Below, one piece after another: positions 1-5,577 of a DNA stretch of 8,711 nucleotides. Where the stretch lies: assembly GCA_900547085.1 (NCBI GenBank), contig URFI01000086.1, positions 1-8,711 of the forward strand, in the 5' to 3' direction. The notes beneath the pieces are model-generated. The model saw only the letters and a program-made list of their open reading frames with translations. It did not search any database and was not told where the DNA came from. The first letter of the stretch is position 1; every line of letters begins with the position of its first letter. The stretch comes from an uncultured Prevotella sp. GTDB lineage: Bacteria; Bacteroidota; Bacteroidia; Bacteroidales; Bacteroidaceae. The position numbers and the translations under genes were made by a program.

Positions 1-9
1 CACGTTTTG

Positions 10-20
10 TAATTTTGCAC
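10..20 (+). promoter_or_regulatory. Possible -7 promoter element at window edge
   Basis: TAATTTTGCAC matches the Bacteroidetes -7 consensus TAnnTTTG. It is the same 11-mer as the -7 region before the glutamine synthetase gene at 5525-5535. Any -33 element would lie outside the window. If active, it would give the porin a second, longer leader of about 130 nt, or drive a short untranslated RNA. No open reading frame or strong hairpin is visible between it and the porin promoter. Confidence 0.25.
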
Positions 21-108
21 TTGCTGGTTGACTCTACGGGTTGTGTGACCAGACAATTATTCAACTTGTTTTTTATGAAACATGCTGCCTATTCTCAAAA
101 AAATATAG

Positions 109-116
109 TAGTTTTG
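109..116 (+). promoter_or_regulatory. Porin promoter, -7 element
   Basis: TAGTTTTG is a perfect TAnnTTTG match and is extended to TAGTTTTGCAC, close to the two other TAATTTTGCAC sites in the window. It lies 39 bases before the porin ATG, which leaves a leader of roughly 30 nt, A/T-rich and without a Shine-Dalgarno sequence. No good TTTG -33 box is present 19-21 nt upstream (that position reads CTGC), so the promoter may be weak or activator-dependent. Confidence 0.5.
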
Positions 117-155
117 CACATTAATTAACAAAATCAAGATATTAACATCTAACTT

Positions 156-1313
156 ATGAAAAAAGAGACTCTCTTGGCATTGGCGGCAGCAATGGCCATT
201 TCAGCTCATGCGCAAGTAAAATTGCCTACATGGCTTAACAATGTGAAACTATCTGGTTATGGCATGACACAGTATAAATATAGTTCACAGAAGGATGCCG
301 AATCAAACACTTTCAACATCCGTATGGTTCGACTGTCACTTGACGGAAGAATCGCAAACGATTTTTATTGGAAGACCCAAGTACAGTTCAACGGCAACAC
401 AACCAATCTTGGAAGCAGTCCGCGCATCGTCGACGCTTTTGCAGAATGGCAGAAGACCGACTATTTAAGAATCAAGATGGGACAATTTAAACGGCCCTTC
501 AGCTTCGAGAACCCCATGCATCCCATGGAGCAAGGCTTCATGAGCTATGCGCAAACCATACTCAAGCTGACAGGCTTTAACGACCGTGCGGGCGGCCACG
601 CATCCAACGGCCGCGACATCGGTCTGCAGTTGCAGGGTGATTTCTTGAACGACAGCCATGGACGCAAGCTGTTGCACTACCAAGTAGGCGTGTTCAACGG
701 TCAAGGAATCAACGTGAAGGATGTGGATCAAAAGAAAGACATCATTGGTGGCCTGTGGGTAATGAGAATTGGCGCTTTCGGTTGGACGGGTACTTACGCC
801 CGAAAGGGGACATGGAACGTGGTTGACGAACAGCACAACCCCATCACAACCACCGACGCCAGTGGCAAGACCGTGAACCAAACCCAATCGGGCGTACGCT
901 CTTTGAGACAAAACCGTTATGCCTTCTCTGCCGAATATCTTGTCAACGACTGGACGTTCCGCTCTGAATACATTCATTCCACAGGTTTGAGTTTTACACA
1001 AACCTACCAGAACCCATCCAATGCCACCAATGCCAACATTAATTATAAGGCAGGTGACAAGGCCGATGGTGCCTATGCACTGGTGATGGCCCCAATCATC
1101 AAATCTAAATTGCGGGTAAAAGCGCGCTATGACATGTATCGGCCAACCGGAGAATGGAACCAGTCGAAGACGCAATATGAAATTGGATGCAACTATTCGT
1201 TCACCAAAAACATGTTGATTAGTGCCGAATACGCCTACACTAACGACCGCTCTTTGGCTGACGGAAACCATAATTATTCCGTCATAGACGTACAAGTGGA
1301 CTACAGATTCTAA
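156..1313 (+). CDS. Outer-membrane porin, phosphate-selective porin O/P family
   Basis: Predicted 385-residue outer-membrane beta-barrel of the OprO/OprP-like porin family, which forms passive channels for anions or small solutes. Residues 1-19 form a signal peptide: basic MKKE start, hydrophobic core LLALAAAMAISA, and signal peptidase I site AHA before Gln20. The mature part shows alternating strand patterns such as VRLSLDGRI, FYWKTQVQFNG and LRIKMGQFKRPF. The last family signature is the phrase MGQFKRPFSFEN near residues 109-120. The protein ends in VDVQVDYRF-type sequence (exactly IDVQVDYRF), with the terminal Phe expected for BAM-dependent barrel insertion. The start is fixed by the signal peptide. 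The gene stands alone: its own promoter lies upstream and strong hairpins follow. Substrate cannot be read from the sequence, and the 'phosphate-selective' family name should not be taken as proof of specificity. Confidence 0.88.
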   Translation: MKKETLLALAAAMAISAHAQVKLPTWLNNVKLSGYGMTQYKYSSQKDAESNTFNIRMVRLSLDGRIANDFYWKTQVQFNGNTTNLGSSPRIVDAFAEWQKTDYLRIKMGQFKRPFSFENPMHPMEQGFMSYAQTILKLTGFNDRAGGHASNGRDIGLQLQGDFLNDSHGRKLLHYQVGVFNGQGINVKDVDQKKDIIGGLWVMRIGAFGWTGTYARKGTWNVVDEQHNPITTTDASGKTVNQTQSGVRSLRQNRYAFSAEYLVNDWTFRSEYIHSTGLSFTQTYQNPSNATNANINYKAGDKADGAYALVMAPIIKSKLRVKARYDMYRPTGEWNQSKTQYEIGCNYSFTKNMLISAEYAYTNDRSLADGNHNYSVIDVQVDYRF

Positions 1314-1317
1314 ACAC

Positions 1318-1334
1318 ACAGGTAATCAACCTGT
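1318..1334. repeat. Small inverted repeat after the porin stop
   Basis: ACAGGT and ACCTGT form a 6-bp perfect stem around a 5-nt loop (AATCA), immediately after the porin stop codon. It is the first of three successive hairpins. Alone it is too short to call a terminator, and it may help protect the 3' end of the porin mRNA. Confidence 0.4.
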
Positions 1335-1357
1335 CTATCAAGGAGTTATAAATGCAT

Positions 1358-1400
1358 AGAGATTGGCAGCCAAACCCATTGAGTTTGGCTGCCAATCTCT
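1358..1400 (+). terminator. Strong hairpin terminator after the porin, probably bidirectional
   Basis: A perfect 18-bp inverted repeat (1358-1375 pairs with 1383-1400) surrounds a 7-nt loop (CCATTGA). The downstream flank, TTGACTTT, is only moderately T-rich on the plus strand. The location between the convergent porin and flippase genes suits a terminator serving one or both. Each arm also contains its own near-palindrome, TTGGC-A-GCCAA at 1363-1373 and TTGGC-T-GCCAA at 1385-1395. A protein-binding or cruciform role is therefore an alternative. Confidence 0.7.
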
Positions 1401-1402
1401 TT

Positions 1403-1421
1403 GACTTTGGACACCAAAGTC
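1403..1421. repeat. Second compact hairpin after the terminator
   Basis: GACTTTGG and CCAAAGTC form a perfect 8-bp stem with a 3-nt loop (ACA), beginning 2 bases after the large hairpin. No T tract follows. It is probably part of the porin/flippase 3'-end processing or termination region. The remaining bases up to the flippase stop (about 1422-1569) hold nothing I can support as a gene or site. Confidence 0.5.
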
Positions 1422-1569
1422 ACGTGAATTGCAATGGATGTACAGCCACTACCATTAGACAACACAAATCTATCACTCAGAAGGTAGCATTTTCAAGCGG
1501 TTGAGCGCGATAAAACACTGTACTATCCTCGTGTGGAATTCATGCTTCGGCACTCACAATAGCTTATGT

Positions 1570-3063
1570 TCACACAGAGAACCATCCAGTCAGTTTGGCC
1601 TTCAACTTTTCCCAAAGATTGGTTTTTCTACGCAAAATTTGCAGGGATATAATGAGGCTGACGGTGGTAAGAAAGCCGCCTACCATCCAATATACCCATG
1701 GATTGTTCACCGTTGTCAGGAAAAAAGCAAGTAGTCCGATGGGTATTTGGATGAGTGCATATCGAACGACTGATGAAGAAACCTGATATTGGTAGGTATG
1801 ATGCATGAAAAAGAACAGCAAACAAAAATCGAAAACGGCCGTTAAGGTTATGGCAACGCCAGTTCCAAAGAGTCCGAACAGCCTGTAGCCGTAAATCACG
1901 GCTACGACCAACACCACATTGTACAGCCCCTCCATGAGCAGATAGAGCCTAGAATTACCTTTTGCCAACGGTATGTAGGCAATGGGCAACTTGATGGCCC
2001 TCATGTACATAGCCAGCAAGATAACCTGAACCATGGCTTGTATCGACATAAATTCGCTGCTGTACAACAAAGGCAGAAGGATAGGCGTGCACACGATGAA
2101 GGCCACCAGCATGGGGGACACCAGCAGCAAAGATACCTCTATCTGGTTGTTGACAACCTTGCTCAGTGCGACACCATTGGCCTTGATGGCAGACAACCGA
2201 GGAAAATAATCTGACTCCATGGAAGAAAAAACAATGCCGGCATAGGTCATCGTCATCATGTAGCCGGCATTATACAGTCCCACGGTGCCCATCGATCCCC
2301 CTATGTTGAGATAACGGCGAATCAATAGGTCAGCGCCACTGCCAATCACGCCAGTCAACACGAAAGCGATACCCAAGCGTATCATTCCCAAGCCTTCTGA
2401 CATCAAAGCCGTGTTGAAAGAGATGCGAAAGGGATAGAGGCGATTGCTGTAATGAAGCGTGAGGAGCATCTGGATGAGTGCCATGACGATGAGCGAAGGG
2501 ATGATGGCCGTTTCTCCCCATATATAATACATGGGGATGGAGGTGATTAACGCGCCCACTACATGATAAACAGAGATTTTAGCTAAGGCACTCAGCTTTC
2601 TCACTGCTTTCAGTATAGCCAGTTCAACCCGAGTGATGGCAGCCATTCCGATGATGACGGACAACAGAGCAAAATGCAGTGAATGGTCGCCCCAGTCAAA
2701 AATCCATCGATCTAACACGGGACTTAGGGCGACACATGCGAACATACCCAGTAATGAAGTGAAGACGCCCCAAGCCCGAACCACAGAGATTTGGTGCTGA
2801 ATGGCAGACTGGTCACCCGTTTCGTAACAGGCTGACAACTCTCTGACCGCACTCATGCCCAAGCCAAAATTGGTAGAATCGGACACCAACTTGATGGTGG
2901 AGTTGAATAAGGACATTAGCCCCATCCCGTCCGGCCCCAGGATTAGTGCGATAAGTTTGTTGCGGATGATGCTAATCAAGACTATGAAGCCTTCTACACC
3001 ACCAAACAAACTGGTATACTTTAAAATATGCGTATAGCTGTTGTTACGTCGTTCCACGGTCAT
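1570..3063 (-). CDS. Polysaccharide flippase, Wzx-like O-antigen translocase
   Basis: Predicted 497-residue integral inner-membrane protein of the MOP/PST flippase superfamily, expected to flip lipid-linked oligosaccharide across the inner membrane. About 12 or more hydrophobic segments are spread along its length, which is normal for Wzx. The N-terminal phrase IIRNKLIALILGPDGMGLMS, followed by SDSTNFGLG, resembles the TM1-TM2 region of RfbX/WzxE-type translocases. I place the start at 3063 (MTVERRNNSYTHILKYT) because family members as I recall them have only a short tail before the HILKYT segment. An in-frame ATG at 3090 would add nine residues. The C-terminus ends with a short basic cytoplasmic tail (RRKTNLWEKLKAKL). 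It is divergent from the glycosyltransferase operon and convergent with the porin. The cargo is unknown. Confidence 0.85.
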   Translation of the reverse strand: MTVERRNNSYTHILKYTSLFGGVEGFIVLISIIRNKLIALILGPDGMGLMSLFNSTIKLVSDSTNFGLGMSAVRELSACYETGDQSAIQHQISVVRAWGVFTSLLGMFACVALSPVLDRWIFDWGDHSLHFALLSVIIGMAAITRVELAILKAVRKLSALAKISVYHVVGALITSIPMYYIWGETAIIPSLIVMALIQMLLTLHYSNRLYPFRISFNTALMSEGLGMIRLGIAFVLTGVIGSGADLLIRRYLNIGGSMGTVGLYNAGYMMTMTYAGIVFSSMESDYFPRLSAIKANGVALSKVVNNQIEVSLLLVSPMLVAFIVCTPILLPLLYSSEFMSIQAMVQVILLAMYMRAIKLPIAYIPLAKGNSRLYLLMEGLYNVVLVVAVIYGYRLFGLFGTGVAITLTAVFDFCLLFFFMHHTYQYQVSSSVVRYALIQIPIGLLAFFLTTVNNPWVYWMVGGFLTTVSLIISLQILRRKTNLWEKLKAKLTGWFSV

Positions 3064-3136
3064 CAGTGTTAAAACGACGTCTAGGAACATTTATTACTTT
3101 TGTCGACAATTATTTTAACACAAAAGAATTATCGCA

Positions 3137-3170
3137 GCAAGGTACGAAGAAAACCATTATCTTTGCAAAA
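3137..3170 (-). promoter_or_regulatory. Weak candidate promoter for the flippase gene
   Basis: On the minus strand, TTTTG (3170-3166) lies 21 nt before TACCTTGC (3144-3137), which approximates the TTTG-N19-21-TAnnTTTG pattern. The -7 box is imperfect because it has one T fewer than the consensus. The predicted transcript would have a leader of about 65-70 nt before the ATG at 3063. It overlaps the plus-strand promoter at 3158-3165, so the two directions could compete. Confidence 0.22.
3158..3165 (+). promoter_or_regulatory. Glycosyltransferase operon promoter P1, -7 element
   Basis: TATCTTTG followed by C is a perfect TAnnTTTG match and typical of Bacteroidetes promoters. It lies about 100 bases before the GT2 start codon. 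No clear TTTG box is found 19-21 nt upstream. It forms the left end of the first copy of the 29-bp direct repeat. Confidence 0.42.
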
Positions 3171-3186
3171 GACAGACATCGCCTCA
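3158..3186 (+). repeat. Direct repeat copy 1 (promoter-bearing)
   Basis: This 29-bp segment matches 3224-3252 at 24 of 29 positions without gaps. Both copies begin with a TAnnTTTG element and end with CGCCTCA. With a small gap, similarity continues into AAAGTAA a few bases further. The offset between copies is 66 bp. This copy has lost the AGGC/GCCT dyad that copy 2 retains. Confidence 0.7.
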
Positions 3187-3190
3187 ATAT

Positions 3191-3206
3191 AGAAAGTAAA
3201 CTTTCT
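3191..3206. repeat. Small dyad between the two promoter repeats
   Basis: AGAAAG and CTTTCT form a 6-bp perfect inverted repeat with a TAAA loop. Flanking ATAG/CTAT extends the symmetry with a two-base interruption. It lies just upstream of the second -7 element, in the region where a -33 box or an activator would contact DNA. An operator role is possible but unproven. Confidence 0.35.
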
Positions 3207-3223
3207 CTATGTTCGGCTCGCAC

Positions 3224-3231
3224 TATTTTTG
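3224..3231 (+). promoter_or_regulatory. Glycosyltransferase operon promoter P2, -7 element
   Basis: TATTTTTG followed by C matches TAnnTTTG. It lies 35 bases before the GT2 ATG at 3267, giving a short leader without a strong Shine-Dalgarno sequence. The -33 position reads only CTTT (3201-3204, spacer 19). This is the better placed of the two tandem candidates for the operon. Confidence 0.42.
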
Positions 3232-3252
3232 CATAAGACAGGCTACGCCTCA
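3224..3252 (+). repeat. Direct repeat copy 2 with nested hairpin
   Basis: This is the second copy of the 29-bp repeat. The dyad AGGC-TAC-GCCT sits at its centre and is enclosed by an outer TTTGC (3228-3232) and GCAAA (3253-3257), so the transcript leader could fold into a nested hairpin just before the GT2 start. A partial third relative (14 of 17 positions matching 3242-3258) occurs on the minus strand at 7319-7335. This suggests a dispersed sequence family rather than a single local duplication. Confidence 0.6.
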
Positions 3253-3266
3253 GCAAAGTAAGCAAA

Positions 3267-4265
3267 ATGATAGGAAAAACATCTATGCCAACTCAACAAA
3301 TATATTCACAAGGCTTATCGAAGACACCGTTGGTGAGTTTCATTATCACAACCTACAATTTACCCATCAACCTACTTATCGAGTGTTTGCAAAGCGTGTT
3401 TTCTCTGTCTTTGGGACAGGATGAACGGGAGATTATATTGGTAGATGACGGATCAGACGTGTGTTCCTTGCAAGAGTTGGCCGCATATCAGAATCAACTG
3501 ACCTACATCAGGCAGACAAACCAAGGTGCTGCGGCAGCCAGAAACTTGGGATTGAAAGTTGCAAATGGCATGTATGTTCAGTTTATTGACGGCGACGATG
3601 CACTGATTCCTTTTTCATACGAACATTGTCTTGACATTATACGCTACAAGAATGCGGATGTGGTATCGTTCGCCGCATCTTCCTCTAAAAAGGGCAACAA
3701 TGCGCCATCTGTGCAAGGCCCCATGACCGGGAGCGCCTATATCAGTCAAAACAATCTGCAAGTGATGGTGTGGAAATACCTGTTCAAGAAGGACATCCTC
3801 TGTGGACTGCAATTTACAAAAGGTTTACTCAACGAGGATGAAGAGTTTACGCCACAACTCCTTCTGCGCGCAGAGCGGATGTATGTGACCGATGCCAGGG
3901 CTTATCATTATAGGCTGCGTAAGAATTCTTGCACAACAAGCAAAGCGCCACGAACGTTGATGAAACGGCTTCAAGACACAGAAAACATTCTCTTTCATTT
4001 TCAAGACCGTTTGGACTCATGGCCAGAAATGGAACGCAACGCCATGCGACGACGTATCGCTCAGTTGTCGATGGATTATCTCTATAATGTAGCCAGATAT
4101 ACCCACAGCATCAACCATTTGAACAAAACTATTGAACGATTGGGGAGAAGAGGGCTATACCCACTCCCGAAAAAGAATTACACCTGGAAGTACCGTCTGT
4201 TCAGAAGTGTGATACAAACAAAGATGGGTCGGAAATTCTTGATTCTCCTAACAAGCTGCTCCTAA
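3267..4265 (+). CDS. Family 2 glycosyltransferase (GT-A fold)
   Basis: Predicted 332-residue cytoplasmic transferase that moves a sugar from a nucleotide-sugar donor to a glycan acceptor. The GT2 core starts at VSFIITTYN (residues 23-31). It continues with the nucleotide-binding VDDGSD (59-64), NQGAAAARNLG (85-95) and the metal-binding DxD-type FIDGDD (106-111). WKYLFKKDIL (169-178) and NEDEEF (189-194, probable catalytic base region) follow as in many Bacteroidetes LPS/capsule GT2 proteins. The C-terminal third (about 225-332) is basic and helical, perhaps membrane-associating, and carries no motif I recognise. The start could instead be Met7 at 3285; the GT2 core begins well after either. 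It is first in an operon with the next gene, 34 bases downstream. Sugar specificity is not readable. Confidence 0.88.
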   Translation: MIGKTSMPTQQIYSQGLSKTPLVSFIITTYNLPINLLIECLQSVFSLSLGQDEREIILVDDGSDVCSLQELAAYQNQLTYIRQTNQGAAAARNLGLKVANGMYVQFIDGDDALIPFSYEHCLDIIRYKNADVVSFAASSSKKGNNAPSVQGPMTGSAYISQNNLQVMVWKYLFKKDILCGLQFTKGLLNEDEEFTPQLLLRAERMYVTDARAYHYRLRKNSCTTSKAPRTLMKRLQDTENILFHFQDRLDSWPEMERNAMRRRIAQLSMDYLYNVARYTHSINHLNKTIERLGRRGLYPLPKKNYTWKYRLFRSVIQTKMGRKFLILLTSCS

Positions 4266-4299
4266 CATGTTCACCATATCGATTTGACAGCAACCGCAT

Positions 4300-5400
4300 A
4301 TGAAAATACTACTCCTTGGAGAATATAGTAACGTACACTGGACCTTGGCCGAAGGATTACGCCAGCTTGGCCACCAAGTGACGGTTCTTTCCAATGGCGA
4401 TTTCTGGAAAAACTATCCCCGTGACATCAATCTGACAAGGAAACTTGGCAAGATGGGAGGCATCTCTTATCTGGCAAGACTGTATGCTCTCTTGCCCAAA
4501 CTTCGAGGTTTTGATGTGGTGCAGGTCATCAACCCCATGTTCCTCGAACTTAAGGCTCACCGCATCGAACCGATATACCATTATTTGCGCAGACATAATC
4601 GGAAGATATTCTTGGCAGCCTTTGGCATGGACTACTATTGGGTAAATACGTGTTGCACCACCATGCCATTGCGCTATAGCGATTTTAACATGGGGCACGA
4701 ACTGAGAAATACATCCGACGCACTGAAAGAACGTAAAGACTGGCTGGGCACTGATAAACAACAGTTGAACGAATATATCGCAAACTCTTGCCATGGCATT
4801 ATAGCCGGATTGTATGAATATTGGGCATGTTATCAGCCAATCTTTCCACAAAAAACAACCTTCATCCCCTATCCTATCCGTGTTTCAACAAGCAACGACG
4901 TTGCTAAAAATAAAGAAGACGGCAAATTAAAATTGTTTATTGGCATCAACAAAGAGCGGTCGGTCTACAAAGGAACGGACATCATGTTGGCCGCTGCACA
5001 AGCCATCGTGCGTAAATATCCCCATCAAGTTCAGTTGAGAATTGCCGAAAGCGTGCCTTTCGAAGAATATAAAAAGATGATGAATGGTTCTGATGCCATC
5101 CTGGATCAACTATACAGTTATACGCCATCCATGAACGCTCTGGAGGCCATGAGCCGAGGTATTATCTGCATCGGTGGCGGCGAACCGGAGAATTACGAAA
5201 TACTGAATGAAACGGAGCTAAGGCCCATCATCAACGTAGAACCAACCTATGAAAGCGTTGAGCATGAGTTGGAGTTGCTGGTACAACATCCCGAACGGGT
5301 GAAACGGCTACAACAACAAAGCGTGGAATATATCAAGAAGCACCACGACTACGTGCAAATAGCCAAACTATATGTAGATTTTTATTCCGTAATTTGTTAG
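4300..5400 (+). CDS. GT-B glycosyltransferase, family 4 / group 1-like
   Basis: Predicted 366-residue retaining-type transferase with two Rossmann-like domains. The N-terminal domain opens with MKILLLGEYSNVHWTLAEGL, in which a GEYSNVH loop replaces the more usual Gly-rich loop, followed by LRQLGHQVTVLSNGD. The C-terminal domain starts near residue 210 (LKLFIGINKERSVYKGTDIM). It holds the donor-site stretch SDAILDQLYSYTPSMNALEAMSRG (264-287, described here by its ends SDAILDQ and NALEAMSRG), then GGGEPEN (292-298). That region corresponds to the conserved GT4 segment in which an acidic residue and the ALEAM(A/S) helix bind the nucleotide sugar. It probably acts on the same glycan as the upstream GT2. 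No terminator hairpin is evident between its stop and the next promoter. Confidence 0.82.
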   Translation: MKILLLGEYSNVHWTLAEGLRQLGHQVTVLSNGDFWKNYPRDINLTRKLGKMGGISYLARLYALLPKLRGFDVVQVINPMFLELKAHRIEPIYHYLRRHNRKIFLAAFGMDYYWVNTCCTTMPLRYSDFNMGHELRNTSDALKERKDWLGTDKQQLNEYIANSCHGIIAGLYEYWACYQPIFPQKTTFIPYPIRVSTSNDVAKNKEDGKLKLFIGINKERSVYKGTDIMLAAAQAIVRKYPHQVQLRIAESVPFEEYKKMMNGSDAILDQLYSYTPSMNALEAMSRGIICIGGGEPENYEILNETELRPIINVEPTYESVEHELELLVQHPERVKRLQQQSVEYIKKHHDYVQIAKLYVDFYSVIC

Positions 5401-5471
5401 GAAAAAATCTTTTTATAGGATCTATTCCCGTTGTCTTTATCAAATAATCCAAAACTTTATGTCTATAATCT

Positions 5472-5480
5472 CCCCCCCCC
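5472..5480. repeat. C9 homopolymer upstream of the glutamine synthetase promoter
   Basis: An uninterrupted run of nine C residues in otherwise A/T-rich intergenic DNA, ending 20 bases before the TTTG -33 box at 5501. Such tracts are prone to slipped-strand length change and to sequencing error. Its position could alter the spacing of an upstream activator, but it does not lie between the -33 and -7 boxes. Confidence 0.85.
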
Positions 5481-5500
5481 GCATTATTTCCATGTTTTTA

Positions 5501-5532
5501 TTTGGCGGTGTGAAAACAAATAACTAATTTTG
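5501..5532 (+). promoter_or_regulatory. Glutamine synthetase promoter (Bacteroidetes -33/-7)
   Basis: TTTG (5501-5504), a 20-nt spacer, and TAATTTTG (5525-5532) fit the sigma-ABfr consensus TTTG-N19-21-TAnnTTTG exactly. Transcription should begin near 5539, giving a leader of about 40 nt before ATG 5578. This is the best promoter in the window. No nitrogen-regulator site could be identified. Confidence 0.75.
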
Positions 5533-5577
5533 CACGCAAAATTACATTACTAACTTATAAAATCTATTAATACAATT

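Noticed and set aside
24..52. CTGGT/ACCAG inverted repeat upstream of the porin
   Set aside because: Five base pairs around a 19-nt loop is within chance expectation and is not placed at a promoter or 3' end.
465..1319. Minus-strand open frame of 284 codons opposite the porin
   Set aside because: It lies wholly against the porin, which has a signal peptide and a barrel C-terminus. The translated product has no recognisable domain and no promoter of its own.
1501..1734. Small plus-strand open frame overlapping the flippase 3' end
   Set aside because: It overlaps the flippase coding sequence on the other strand, lacks a promoter-like element, and its product resembles nothing I know.
3095..3102. 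Third plus-strand TAnnTTTG match (TACTTTTG) just upstream of the flippase start
   Set aside because: No -33 box is seen, it lies 165 bases from the GT2 gene, and two better placed elements follow. A chance match is likely in A/T-rich DNA.
4357..4851. Minus-strand 164-codon frame inside the GT4 gene
   Set aside because: It is a shadow of a well-supported glycosyltransferase frame and has no leader or motif of its own.
5406..5417. A/T-rich dyad (AAAAA-TC-TTTTT) after the GT4 stop as a terminator
   Set aside because: A stem of only A-T pairs with a two-base loop is not a credible terminator.
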